A stretch of 64,000 nt of DNA from Planctomycetales bacterium (GTDB lineage: Bacteria > Planctomycetota > Planctomycetia > Planctomycetales > Planctomycetaceae). The notes beneath the pieces were generated by a model that saw nothing but the letters and a program-made list of their open reading frames with translations, was not told where the DNA came from and did no database searches. The stretch's first letter is position 1; each line of letters opens with the position of its first letter. The position numbers were made by a program, and so were the translations under genes. The stretch lies in NCBI GenBank assembly GCA_028285345.1, contig JANQPT010000038.1:157813-221812 (forward strand). Direction: 5' to 3'. Positions 26,874-36,326 of the stretch are shown here, piece by piece.

Positions 26874-28376
26874 ATGGCCAGCAATTGTACTTTTCCGAGA
26901 CTTGAAAAGCGGGAATCGTCCGGTTTCTTCGGCGCTGCTTGGTTGGCAATCGCCTGCGCAGTCGTGCTGTGCGGCTGGTCACAGACCGTCGTTGCCGCCG
27001 AAGAAGCGGCCGAACCGCTTCCGCTGGAGTTGGATCCGTACCGCGTGAGCATTCTCGTCGGATTCGACCATGACGCCGGATTCAGCAGCAAGTCTCGTCA
27101 GCAGATACTCAATCAGCTGCGTCAACGATGCCGGAGTTATTGGGGCCGCATGTGCGAGACCCAAATCGGCCAGAATCCGCGGCTTTTTCCGGCGACGACG
27201 ACCACGCTTGAGCGAGTCGAACTGACTCCCGATGCGGAAGAGGCCCAGGATCAGGACAAGGTGTTCTTGCTGACCGTCGAGGCGGACGGTGCTGCGTACC
27301 GAGTCTCAGGCAAGGTCTATGACGTCATCGCCCGTGAAACGAGTCCCGTCATGACGGCTCAATCGTTTCGCCGAGAAGACATTGCCGACGATCTGTTCGC
27401 GACCATCAGCGGGTTGTTCGAGCCGATCATTGAGATCGGCGACTTTGACAGGGAAACGGTCAAACTCACGGCGCGCGCCGGTGAAATCCTGCCGCCTGAT
27501 CCCGATCAATTGCAGTTGAAGCCGGGCGGCTTGTTGCGTCCCTTTTATCGGTTCTTCTCCCGTGAGGGCGAAGTCTTGCGGGTTCAGACAATTCCCTGGA
27601 CGTACTTCGCGGTGACCGAGACCGATCGCGCGCGGGCCAAGTGTCGGCTCTCCAGCGGGCTGCGGGTTCCGCTGACAACCCGCCGCCGCCGAACAGTGAA
27701 GGCCATGGCGGTTGGAATCCGGCCCCGCTTTGAGAATTCCAAACTCAAGCTGGTGGCGCAAAGCATCGAGCAGCAGTCGTTGCCCGGCATCAACGTAAGC
27801 ATCCTCACCGGCGGTGATGATGACAAGCCGCCGAAAACTCTGATGAGCGACCGCGACGGTATCGTGACGATTTCGACATCCGATGCTCCCGAGTTGCCGA
27901 TGATTTTGGCGGTCAGGAGCGGCACTTCCGTACTGGCCAAAATGCCGTTTGTTCCGGGCTTGGCGCCGGAGACGTCGGTGTTTCTCCCCGACGATTCAAT
28001 TCGTTTGAAAGTCGAAGGCCAATTGGCGGTGCTGGAATCAGAAATCATCGACGTTGTGGCCAAGATTGCCGTTCTTAAAGCGCGGACGAAATTCTTTATG
28101 AAAAAGAACGATTGGGAGCAGATCGACGAGCAACTGGCGCGAGTGGACGAACTGGCACAGCCAAACTTGTTGCGGACGCGTTTGACGGTGATCCGCGAAA
28201 ACGCCGTCCAGGCAGCGGAAGCGCGCAGAAACATCTCCGCCAAGCGCCGGATTGAACGCGTCTGCAGGATCAACGGCGAACTGATCGATCGTTATCTCGA
28301 TCCCAACAAGCTCAAAGAGTTCAAGGAAGAGGTCGAAGAAACTCGCAAAGCGCTGCAAGGCGAAGACGAGGAATAG
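26874..28376 (+). CDS. Secreted protein of unknown function ending the motor cluster
   Basis: The 500-residue protein begins two bases after the preceding stop. It has a basic N terminus and a hydrophobic segment (FGAAWLAIACAVVLCGWS) ending in VVAAEEA, consistent with a signal peptide. No catalytic family was recognised. The middle part is beta-rich (QLKPGGLLRPFYRFFSR, WTYFAVTETDR, GINVSILTGGDD) with a carboxypeptidase-regulatory-like strand pattern near residues 285-370. The final 120 residues are predicted helical and highly charged, likely a coiled coil (KRRIERVCRINGELIDRYL). Tight spacing places it as the last gene of the cluster; a structural or adaptor role is plausible but unproven. 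Confidence 0.65.
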   Translation: MASNCTFPRLEKRESSGFFGAAWLAIACAVVLCGWSQTVVAAEEAAEPLPLELDPYRVSILVGFDHDAGFSSKSRQQILNQLRQRCRSYWGRMCETQIGQNPRLFPATTTTLERVELTPDAEEAQDQDKVFLLTVEADGAAYRVSGKVYDVIARETSPVMTAQSFRREDIADDLFATISGLFEPIIEIGDFDRETVKLTARAGEILPPDPDQLQLKPGGLLRPFYRFFSREGEVLRVQTIPWTYFAVTETDRARAKCRLSSGLRVPLTTRRRRTVKAMAVGIRPRFENSKLKLVAQSIEQQSLPGINVSILTGGDDDKPPKTLMSDRDGIVTISTSDAPELPMILAVRSGTSVLAKMPFVPGLAPETSVFLPDDSIRLKVEGQLAVLESEIIDVVAKIAVLKARTKFFMKKNDWEQIDEQLARVDELAQPNLLRTRLTVIRENAVQAAEARRNISAKRRIERVCRINGELIDRYLDPNKLKEFKEEVEETRKALQGEDEE

Positions 28377-28390
28377 GCCGGCACCTGGAA

Positions 28391-30082
28391 CTACAACGAG
28401 CCGCTGCGAAAGATGCCGTAGATCAGCCAGAGTCCGAGAAAGCTGGAGAGCACATAGACGGGCACGCTGATCAACCAATGATCCGGTCCGGACCGGATAA
28501 TCAGCGAAGACGCCACAATCAGCGCCGCAAGAATCAGCCCGATCACGACCCGGTTGCCGGAGCGGTCGATTTCCGTCGTCATGCGGTCCAAATCGTTGTG
28601 CTGCATTTTGATCTGCAGGTCGTCGCGGCCGAGTTTTTCCAAGGTCTGTCCCAACTGTCCGGGAAGCGCGTGCAACACGCCCGCCATCTCGCGTGCGTCC
28701 TCCAGAAAACGGCTAACGATTTCACGTGGGTTATACCGATCCCGAACCAATTGTTGGACGTACGGCGCCAGGTGCTCGGCCAAGTTGAAACGGGGGTCCA
28801 AGTCACGGCCGACACCCTCCAGGGTCACGAGAACGCGGATCAGCAGCATCAGGTCGGCGGGCAGACGAATACTGTGAATCGCCAAGACCTTAACAAAATC
28901 GGTGAGCATATTGCCCACGTTGAGCCGTTCGAACGAAACGTCGTAGTAGGTCTCGACAAAGTCACGGACGTCACTTTGTAACAACGCTTCGTCGATCTCC
29001 TTAAACGGCTGCCCGATGGTCTCGACGAGACGGACGACGTTCCGTACATCCTGACGCGACACGGAGACGAATAGGTCGATTAATTGCTCCCGTTTTTCAT
29101 CGTCCAGCCGGCCTGTCATCCCGTAATCGAGCAGGCAGACCACACCGTCGGGCAGTACGCGAATGTTGCCGGGATGCGGATCGCCGTGAAAGAAGCCCAA
29201 TTCGAAGACTTGCTTCATGAATATGTGGGCGCCGTTGGCGGCGATTTGCTCAGGGCAAATCCCATGCGCGCGCAGAGCTTGCTGGTCGCCCACGCCCAGC
29301 GCGTCGATGAATTCCATCGTCAGCACCGCTTCGTTCGTGAAGTCCCAATGGACCGCCGGCACGAACAACGTCGCGTCGTTACGGAACAGTCGGCGGAAGT
29401 TATCGATCGTCCGCGCCTCGCGGGAAAAATTGACCTCGCGGCGAATGGTGCGTGAGAACTGCTCGACCAGCCCCACCGGATCGACGAATTCCACCTCCGG
29501 GATATGTTTCTGGGCCAAGTGCGCTAATTCCGAGAGCAACGACAAATCGCGCTCGATGTCGCTCACAACACCGGGGCGTCGAATCTTGACCGCCACTTGC
29601 GAGCCGTCTCTCAGCGTGGCGCGGTGCACCTGACCCAACGACCCCGACGCCAACGGCAACTCATCGAAGTCGGCGAAGGCGTCGTCCACGGAACGGCCGA
29701 TCTGCTCTTCGAACTGCCGCATCGCCTCTTCGGACGGGAAACTGGGAACCCGCTCCTGCAGTCTGGTCAATTCGGCAATCAGATCGGCCGGCAACAGATC
29801 GGGACGCGTGCTGCCCACCTGGCCGAATTTGATGAACGTGGGCCCCAGTTCCTCGAGCGCTTCGCGAATCCGCTGTGCGCGGGGAGCCAGCGGCTTTGGA
29901 GCGGGGCGCCGGCGGCGAAACACGCGCCGCCACCAGTTAAAGTACCGCATCAGCCGCAGACGATCGACGTCCTCGGCAAATCCGTGATTTAATAGCACCG
30001 TGACAATTTCACGAACGCGTCCTAGATGCCCGCGAATGAGCCGGATGTTTCGTAACAAGCGGAAAGGACCGGCTTCAATCAC
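28391..30082 (-). CDS. AarF/ABC1/UbiB family protein kinase-like
   Basis: The 563-residue protein is a UbiB/ADCK-type atypical kinase. Visible hallmarks are the KxGQ-like motif in PTFIKFGQVGSTRPDLLP, the alanine/serine-rich nucleotide loop ASGSLGQVHRA, the AVKIRRPG lysine strand, the HGDPHPGNI catalytic-loop equivalent and LLDYGMTGRL carrying the metal-binding aspartate. Two hydrophobic segments at the C terminus would anchor it in the membrane. Members support isoprenoid quinone synthesis or lipid handling through ATPase activity. Translation starts at GTG with TGGAGGG six bases upstream. It is convergent with the motor cluster (14 bases between stops). Confidence 0.9.
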   Translation of the reverse strand: MIEAGPFRLLRNIRLIRGHLGRVREIVTVLLNHGFAEDVDRLRLMRYFNWWRRVFRRRRPAPKPLAPRAQRIREALEELGPTFIKFGQVGSTRPDLLPADLIAELTRLQERVPSFPSEEAMRQFEEQIGRSVDDAFADFDELPLASGSLGQVHRATLRDGSQVAVKIRRPGVVSDIERDLSLLSELAHLAQKHIPEVEFVDPVGLVEQFSRTIRREVNFSREARTIDNFRRLFRNDATLFVPAVHWDFTNEAVLTMEFIDALGVGDQQALRAHGICPEQIAANGAHIFMKQVFELGFFHGDPHPGNIRVLPDGVVCLLDYGMTGRLDDEKREQLIDLFVSVSRQDVRNVVRLVETIGQPFKEIDEALLQSDVRDFVETYYDVSFERLNVGNMLTDFVKVLAIHSIRLPADLMLLIRVLVTLEGVGRDLDPRFNLAEHLAPYVQQLVRDRYNPREIVSRFLEDAREMAGVLHALPGQLGQTLEKLGRDDLQIKMQHNDLDRMTTEIDRSGNRVVIGLILAALIVASSLIIRSGPDHWLISVPVYVLSSFLGLWLIYGIFRSGSL

Positions 30083-30235
30083 GTTGGCCCTCCAGTAAGG
30101 GATCGTCGAGAAAACTGTCGACCAGCGGCGACAATACGGCAGCCACTACTATCCTCGATCCCAGCGCGGGATTCAATCCGCAGTGCAGCGGGACCAAACA
30201 GGCTGGCAGCCACTTGCGCCGCACCCGTCCACGCA

Positions 30236-31807
30236 TCACATGACCGTGAAATAGTTCTCAACGGCGATGTCAATCGCTTCGGCCGTCAGCTTCTTGGGCA
30301 GTCCCTTATAGGTACAGAAGTTGCGCACCTGCAACAGCAAGTCGCGGGGATGGCAAGCCCGCATCTCGCGGTCCGCATTGAGATAGTGGTTCTCGATCAG
30401 ATAATCCACGACTCCCTTGTCGTACTGGAATCCCTGCATCGGCGCCACCAGTTCGAACAATTGATGAAACATCTCGGCGTCGGGATTATGAGCCTCAATT
30501 TTATAGGGAATCCGCCGTAAGAACGCTTCGTCGACGAGATCCTTGGGCTCCAAGTTTGTGGAGAAGATGATCAACTGGTCGAAGGGAACCTGAATCTTTT
30601 TGCCCGATGGGAGATTGAGAAAGTCGTACCGCTTTTCCAACGGAACGATCCAGCGGTTGAGCAACTCATCGGTCGACATCCGCTGCCGGCCGAAGTCGTC
30701 GATCACCAGCGTGCCGCAGTTGCTCTTGAGCTGCAGTGGCGCTTCGCAAATCTTGTTCACCGGGTTTTGGCGGACCTCAAGCTCCTCCATCGTCAATTCG
30801 CCCCCCACCACCACCGTGGGCCGCACGATTTGCACCCAGCGGCGGTCGAAGGATGTCAGGTTGAGCAGGCTGTCCGATTTCGTCTCCTGTTCGACCTGCT
30901 CGTGAATCGCCGGGTCGTACAGCCGGATGATATCGCCGTCGATTCCCAACGTTTTGGGAATCCAGATCGTAGAGCCAAAACAACCGGTGACCCGTTCGGC
31001 GATACTCGTTTTTCCGTTACCCGGCGAGCCGAAGAGGAACATGCCCCGCCCGGAGTTGATCGCCGGCCCCAATTGGTCGAGCATACACTGCTTGATGATC
31101 AGTTCCGCGAACGCCTCTTTCAGATTCTCTTCTGTCGCCTCCTGTTTGGCGATGCTTTGCAGCTCCATCGCGATCAGGTAATCCTGCAGCGGAACCGAGG
31201 CGGCTCCGAAGTAGGTTCCCTCTTCGCTATACCGCCGTGCCCGTTCCCGTCCGAGATCAGTGAGCGTGTATTCGTAGTCCCCCATCGTGGCGGCGCCTTT
31301 GAACACCACCAACTTGTCTGCTTTAAGGCTCTTGAGCAGCGGCTCAATAATTTGAAACGGCAGGCAGATTTGCGTGGCCACGGCGCGGCCCGCGGCGGCG
31401 CCGCGCGCCATCAAGAACTTGAGCACCAGCCGCTCAATCTCCTCAAATCCCAGACCGGTGTCTTCGATCGTTTCCGGCTCGGGCGGCGACCATTGCTCAC
31501 CCTCCTGGTGATGGTCCGATCCGAGCAGCGTATGCACACGCTCAAACAGCGCGTTGAGCTGTTGGTGGTCGCGTACGGGCTCTTCGCCCTCGATCTCTTC
31601 CCCACCCTCGCTTGCGTCGGGCTGCGGATCGGCGGCCTCCTCGCTGGCGGTCTCTTCCTCGGCTTGATCCAGATCGGAGAAGTCCAGATCGTCGACCTGG
31701 GACAGACCGCCATCGCCCTCCCCTGAAGCGTCGTCGTCAGGGGAGGTCTCACGCTTCAGCTGCGCGAGAAATTCCGAGGGGCTGAGTCTATCGGCGCTGT
31801 CGGTCAT
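30236..31807 (-). CDS. AAA family ATPase with acidic N terminus and winged-helix-like domain
   Basis: The 523-residue protein has a strongly acidic, disordered-looking N terminus (about 1-100) and a winged-helix-like domain (about 110-200, with [16 protein letters not shown]). An AAA-type ATPase core follows with Walker [10 protein letters not shown] (260-268), Walker [11 protein letters not shown] and a sensor-type segment [20 protein letters not shown]. The long insertion between Walker A and B is unusual. No clear cellular role is known to me; such proteins could remodel DNA or protein complexes. The open frame begins at TTG 31843, with ATG at 31840; ATG 31807 is chosen because the acidic region starts there, but support is weak. 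About 150 bases separate it from the UbiB gene, so a shared transcript is possible. Confidence 0.78.
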   Translation of the reverse strand: MTDSADRLSPSEFLAQLKRETSPDDDASGEGDGGLSQVDDLDFSDLDQAEEETASEEAADPQPDASEGGEEIEGEEPVRDHQQLNALFERVHTLLGSDHHQEGEQWSPPEPETIEDTGLGFEEIERLVLKFLMARGAAAGRAVATQICLPFQIIEPLLKSLKADKLVVFKGAATMGDYEYTLTDLGRERARRYSEEGTYFGAASVPLQDYLIAMELQSIAKQEATEENLKEAFAELIIKQCMLDQLGPAINSGRGMFLFGSPGNGKTSIAERVTGCFGSTIWIPKTLGIDGDIIRLYDPAIHEQVEQETKSDSLLNLTSFDRRWVQIVRPTVVVGGELTMEELEVRQNPVNKICEAPLQLKSNCGTLVIDDFGRQRMSTDELLNRWIVPLEKRYDFLNLPSGKKIQVPFDQLIIFSTNLEPKDLVDEAFLRRIPYKIEAHNPDAEMFHQLFELVAPMQGFQYDKGVVDYLIENHYLNADREMRACHPRDLLLQVRNFCTYKGLPKKLTAEAIDIAVENYFTVM

Positions 31808-31949
31808 GCTCGTCTGAATCTCGATCCTAATGGGGGGCATCAAAAATTAGACCGAACTTCAGGCCGAGTCAAATTCTGCGCAGCCTGCATAACCAAGATG
31901 CCAACGGTCAACGATGCCGAAAGGAAACGTACCGGCTGTGCAGCCTGTG

Positions 31950-31971
31950 CGGACGGCAATCCGACCGTCCG
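31950..31971. repeat. Intergenic palindrome CGGACGG/CCGTCCG
   Basis: A 7-bp inverted repeat with an 8-base loop sits in the 260-bp gap between the AAA ATPase and argS. No T-run follows on either strand, so a repeat or attenuating structure is more likely than a terminator. Confidence 0.35.
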
Positions 31972-32068
31972 GTAACCGACACAACCGGATCAGCCCTCCG
32001 CGTCCACACCATCCACACACTCCGCTGCAATACAGCTGCACGCGGAATGATCGCTGAATTGAGCCGAC

Positions 32069-34030
32069 CTACATCTGCTCACTGGTGTGAATCCCCAGCA
32101 GGCTGAGACCCTGGGCAATTGTGCGAGCGGTCAGGTCACACAGCAGCAAGCGGCTGGTGCGCAGTTCGTCCGTTTCCGCTTTGGCGACCGGGCAATGCTC
32201 ATAGAAAGTGCTGAACACACCGGCGGTCTTGAAAAGGTATTCGGTCAGAAAGTTCGGCCGATATTCCGCAGCCGCTTGCTCGAGCGCCTCCGGGAAACGG
32301 ATCAGAGCCAACGCCAATTGGCGCTCGGCGTTGTGGCCGATCCGGATCGCGCCGGCGGATTGCCGCAACGCCTCACGATCGGCGTCCGCCTTGCGGAGGA
32401 TTCCACACACCCGCGCGTAGGCGTACTGCATGTACGTCGCCGTGTCGCCGTTGGTGGCCAGCATCTTCTCCCAATCAAAAACGTAATCGCTCTCGCGGTT
32501 GTGATGCAGGTCGGCGTATTTGATGCCGCCCAAACCGACGATCTCCGCGATTCGCTGCCGGTCGGCCCCGTCCAACTCGGCGCCGCCCGGTTTGGCGTCA
32601 TCATTCTCGCTGACAATTCGATGAGCTTGGGCGACCGCCTCATCCAGGAGCGACTCCAGTCCTACCGTGTCGCCGGAGCGGGTTTTGTACGGACGTTTAT
32701 TCTTGCCCATGATTGTCCCGAAGCTGACGTGCTGCAGTTCCACGTCGGTGTAGCCCCATTGGCGGACGGATTCAAATAGTAATTGAAAGTGACCACCCTG
32801 GCGTGCGTCGACGACGTAAATGATCGCGTCGGCGCCCAGTTCATCGACGCGGTATTTGACCGTCGCCAGATCCGTGGTCGCGTACGTATAAGCGCCGTCG
32901 GTCTTCTGCACGATGAACGGCGCGTCAAATCCCTCAACGAAGACGCAAACCGCCGCTTCGCTTTCGCGGGCAATCCCCTTCGCCTCCAAATCGGCGACAA
33001 CGTCGGCCAGCATCGGCTGGTAGTAGCTTTCGCCCAGCGATTTGTCGAACTTGATCTCTAGACGATCGTAGATCTTCTGCAGCGCCTCTAAGCAGACCGG
33101 GATGAACTGCTCCCACAGCCGACGGTTCTCGGCATCACCGACGTGTAACTTGGCCGTTTCCTGCCGCGCCTGAACGGCGATGTCGGGATGGGCGTCCGCT
33201 AATGCTTTGAGCGACGGGTCGTTGTCGACGACGGCCTGTTTCTGCTCCTCGGCGGCGATTTTCTCGTTGAGCCCGGCGACTTGCCCGGAGAGCTGTTTGA
33301 TCGCCTTCTTGGCCTTCTTATCTTGCGGGTCGGCGGCTTGTTCGGCGTTCGCCAGATCTTGTTTGCGCTCCGCGAGCGTGTCGCGCAACTTCGGCAACTC
33401 CAGCAGACTCGCATGGTAATCGCTGAGTTGATTTACCAGCCGGTACAACCGCGACAGTTCCGTCACCGGCTCCTCGGCGAACGCCGCTTCGTCCAGAAAA
33501 TGCTTGTAGCCGAAAATGATCATCCCAAACTGCGTGCCCCAATCGCCGATGTGGTTATCGCCGCTCACGTCGTGGCCCAGGAATCCCAGAATCCGGTATA
33601 GCGCATCCCCGATCACAGTACTCCGCAAATGGCCGACATGCATCGGCTTGGCCACGTTGGGGGCGGAGAAATCGACGATGATCTTTCTTGGTTGAGCGAC
33701 CTGATCCACGCCGAGCCGCTCGTCGTTCACCAGTGAATTAACCGCCGCCTCCAGCGCATCGTCGCGGAGCTTCAGATTGATAAACCCCGGCCCGGCGACC
33801 TCCGGTTTTTCGCAGAGTTCAGCAACATCCAGCGCCGCGACCAGTTCGCCGGCGATTTCGCGACGATCTTTGCCGACTTTTTCGGCGAGCGGCATGGCAC
33901 AGTTCGCCTGATAGTCGCCAAACCGCGGATCGCCCGCCGGTTTAATCATTGCGGCGTACGTCGACGGTTCGTCGGTGTAGCTGGCGAGGATATGTTCAAA
34001 TTGTTCGCGAAGCTGCTTCAGGACGTTCAT
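32069..34030 (-). CDS. argS: Arginyl-tRNA synthetase
   Basis: The 653-residue protein is class I arginyl-tRNA synthetase (EC 6.1.1.19), charging tRNA-Arg with arginine. It has the N-terminal Add-1 domain, the HIGH-type signature HVGH at 131-134 (KPMHVGHLRSTVIGD) and a C-terminal DALR anticodon-binding domain near TATYMQYAYARV and beyond. The canonical KMSK is replaced by a GKNKRPYKTRSG segment, a variant also seen in other ArgRS lineages. It is longer than the usual 550-590 residues because of a Lys/Glu/Ala-rich helical insertion at about residues 215-280 (KQDLANAEQAADPQDKKAKK) in the catalytic domain. ATG 34030 opens directly at the expected N terminus. Confidence 0.95.
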   Translation of the reverse strand: MNVLKQLREQFEHILASYTDEPSTYAAMIKPAGDPRFGDYQANCAMPLAEKVGKDRREIAGELVAALDVAELCEKPEVAGPGFINLKLRDDALEAAVNSLVNDERLGVDQVAQPRKIIVDFSAPNVAKPMHVGHLRSTVIGDALYRILGFLGHDVSGDNHIGDWGTQFGMIIFGYKHFLDEAAFAEEPVTELSRLYRLVNQLSDYHASLLELPKLRDTLAERKQDLANAEQAADPQDKKAKKAIKQLSGQVAGLNEKIAAEEQKQAVVDNDPSLKALADAHPDIAVQARQETAKLHVGDAENRRLWEQFIPVCLEALQKIYDRLEIKFDKSLGESYYQPMLADVVADLEAKGIARESEAAVCVFVEGFDAPFIVQKTDGAYTYATTDLATVKYRVDELGADAIIYVVDARQGGHFQLLFESVRQWGYTDVELQHVSFGTIMGKNKRPYKTRSGDTVGLESLLDEAVAQAHRIVSENDDAKPGGAELDGADRQRIAEIVGLGGIKYADLHHNRESDYVFDWEKMLATNGDTATYMQYAYARVCGILRKADADREALRQSAGAIRIGHNAERQLALALIRFPEALEQAAAEYRPNFLTEYLFKTAGVFSTFYEHCPVAKAETDELRTSRLLLCDLTARTIAQGLSLLGIHTSEQM

Positions 34031-34162
34031 AGCGGACTTGGGGCTAAAGGGGGAAATCTAAGAGCGCGAGCCGAGCGTGCATCATACAGACCCTGCGCCG
34101 GAAAGAAACGGTGCCCAACAAAAGGTTCGGCGATGCCCTCGCTCTCTCCGTGAACACCTTCT

Positions 34163-34194
34163 CCTGGTTCCCAAACTGAAGCTTGGGAACCAGG
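34163..34194. repeat. 12-bp stem hairpin CCTGGTTCCCAA/TTGGGAACCAGG
   Basis: A perfect 12-bp inverted repeat with an 8-base loop lies six bases beyond the stop codon of the minus-strand DUF1501 gene. No T-tract follows, so it looks like a dispersed palindromic repeat, possibly protecting the 3' end. Confidence 0.7.
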
Positions 34195-34200
34195 GACCAG

Positions 34201-35607
34201 TTATGCGATCGCCTCCCAAACCGGCGCGCCGCCGTGGTTGATGTGGATCGGGCGGCCGCTGAGGTCGTTGACCGTCATCTCCGGATCAATCCCCAGCAAT
34301 TGATAGATCGTCGCCGCCATATCGCCGGCGGAGACCGGTCGCTGCGTGGGATAGGCGGCTTGGTCGTCGGTTTTGCCGATGACGATGCCCCGTTTGACGC
34401 CGCCACCGGCCAGCAGCGCAAAGCCGCATTGCGGCCAGTGGTCGCGGCCCGCTTTGGCGTTGATCCGCGGGGTGCGGCCCATCTCGCCCATGATCACGAC
34501 CAGCGTCGAGTCGAGCAGTCCCCGCTGCTCCAAATCAAGAATCAACGTCGACGTTAACTGGTCCAACTGCGGCAGATGCGAGCGGCACATGTTGAAGTTG
34601 TTGCCGTGGAGATCCCAATGGTTGGCGCCTTTCGCTTCCCAGTGCACGGTGACGAACGTCGAACCCGCTTCGACCAGCCGGCGGGCGATCAAGATACTCG
34701 ATCCCCACAAATTGCGGCCGTAGCGGTCGCGCATCTCGTCGCTCTCCTGAGCGAGATCAAACGCGCCGCGCGTCTTGGGAGATGTCAACAGCGAGAAGAC
34801 CTGCTGTTGAAACTGATTCATCGTCCGCGTGCTCCGCGACTTGTCGATGCGGCGCACGTTGTCGTCGACTTGGTCTAGCAGTGTCTTACGACGATCGAGC
34901 CGGTTGGCGGTGATGTCGGGCAACGCACCGAGCGAGGGCAACACCGGCGCGCCGAGCGCGACCGACGGGTCGTAGTCGCCGGTTGATTTCTTATCGAACT
35001 TGGGATCGCAAACCGTAAACAGCGGATCGTATTGGCTGCCAAGATATCCGCCGTAAGGGCCCGCCCGCCTGAGCGATTGCGAATAGCCGGGAAAGGCGGG
35101 CATCATCACGTACCGCGGTACGTCGCGAGCGCCGATGTCGAGGTACTGACAAATTGCGCCCATACCGGGATGGTCGGTCCGCTTGGCGAAGTAGTTCTCC
35201 CGGTCGCTGCCGCCGTCGAAACCTGTCAAAACGTTGTACGGGTTGTGGCTGTTATATCTGTGCGAGTAGGTGCGGATCAGCGTCATGCGGTCCATCACCT
35301 GCGCCGTTTGCGGCAACAATTCGCAAATCTGCACGCCCGGCAGGACGGTGTCGATCGGCCGAAATTCGCCTCGCACATTGGCGGGCGCGTGCGGCTTGAG
35401 GTCGAACATGTCCATGTGCGGCGGCCCGCCGAACAGATTCAGCAGAATTACCGACTTGGCCGACCCATCGCGGACGCCACCTGCTTCACGCGCCCGCAGC
35501 AACTGCGGCAACCCCAGCCCAAACAGCGACAGCCCGCCCACGCAAAGCACCTCGCGCCGCGAGATGCCATCGCAGGCAGAAGCTGATCGTCCGAGGATGC
35601 GGAGCAT
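34201..35607 (-). CDS. DUF1501 family protein with Tat signal (second copy)
   Basis: The 468-residue protein has a twin-arginine signal (Arg17-Arg18 in GISRREVLCVGG) and the DUF1501 landmarks KSVILLNLFGGPPHMDMFDL, MGEMGRTPRI and GRDHWPQCG, which resemble metal-site loops of the alkaline phosphatase/sulfatase fold. It shares only overall organisation with the protein at 592-2037; divergence across the middle indicates an old duplication. It is expected to be exported folded. Function in this planctomycete-expanded family is not established. The ribosome site before ATG 35607 is weak. Neither copy has a DUF1549/1553 neighbour. Confidence 0.9.
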   Translation of the reverse strand: MLRILGRSASACDGISRREVLCVGGLSLFGLGLPQLLRAREAGGVRDGSAKSVILLNLFGGPPHMDMFDLKPHAPANVRGEFRPIDTVLPGVQICELLPQTAQVMDRMTLIRTYSHRYNSHNPYNVLTGFDGGSDRENYFAKRTDHPGMGAICQYLDIGARDVPRYVMMPAFPGYSQSLRRAGPYGGYLGSQYDPLFTVCDPKFDKKSTGDYDPSVALGAPVLPSLGALPDITANRLDRRKTLLDQVDDNVRRIDKSRSTRTMNQFQQQVFSLLTSPKTRGAFDLAQESDEMRDRYGRNLWGSSILIARRLVEAGSTFVTVHWEAKGANHWDLHGNNFNMCRSHLPQLDQLTSTLILDLEQRGLLDSTLVVIMGEMGRTPRINAKAGRDHWPQCGFALLAGGGVKRGIVIGKTDDQAAYPTQRPVSAGDMAATIYQLLGIDPEMTVNDLSGRPIHINHGGAPVWEAIA

Positions 35608-35867
35608 GGGGTGGGTTCCGGGTGTTGTAAAGACAACATCACATCAGCACAGATGCATATTTTACGTTAAGCGGTGCTGGGTCGCAATTGACGTTGTGTT
35701 ACGCCTGAATGATTTTGCGATGCACCCGGAGCGAGTTGTTATGGTTCGACATGTGGCAGAAACATGGTTGTTTCAGAAAAACTGCTTGATCCTCGGCCGT
35801 CAGTTATGCGTTAATGCCTGCAGAGATATTGCGTTGTCCAATCCAAGATTCTGACGAGGAGTATCGC

Positions 35868-36119
35868 ATGGAGATGATGGGAACGATCTTGATGTTGATT
35901 GGAGGCATCGGAATGTTTGTCGGCGGCATCTGGCTGCTCATCGTTGCATTTCAGGAGAGTATTCTCTGGGGACTGGGGTGTCTGTTCGTCCCGTTTGTGG
36001 GGCTGATCTTTGTGGTGATGCATTGGGAGAATGCCGCAAAACCATTCCTCGTGCAAATCGTCTTTCTCGTTCCGTACCTCGCGGGACTCTTCATGGCCGG
36101 GAGTTCGATGATGCAATAA
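35868..36119 (+). CDS. Small hydrophobic membrane protein
   Basis: This encodes 83 residues. ATG 35868 is chosen because GAGGAG lies about seven bases upstream; the open frame begins earlier at 35814. Nearly all of it is hydrophobic, with three segments (ILMLIGGIGMFVGGIWLLIVAF, a middle span around LGCLFVPFVGLIFVV, and IVFLVPYLAGLFMAG). It resembles short bacterial membrane proteins of unknown function. It precedes the PAAR-toxin candidate by 207 bases, but nothing links the two functionally. Confidence 0.6.
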   Translation: MEMMGTILMLIGGIGMFVGGIWLLIVAFQESILWGLGCLFVPFVGLIFVVMHWENAAKPFLVQIVFLVPYLAGLFMAGSSMMQ

Positions 36120-36326
36120 GATCCTTCCGGATTTTACGCAACATTCACTCCCAGGCGGCGATAATTAGGGGTGCCGGCGCTCACCGTCTCGGCTGACGGA
36201 ACCTCTGAGAACCGGCTCTAACTTGGGACTGGACTTGCGGTTAGCGATTGAATACGTTCATGGCCTGCACCGCCAATCGTACCCGGTCGCGATATCTGAT
36301 TCGGCTTTCGAGAGTATTCATACGTT

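Noticed and set aside
30767..31726. Plus-strand frame of 319 codons opposite the AAA ATPase
   Set aside because: The minus strand carries Walker A and B motifs in frame; the plus frame has no domain.
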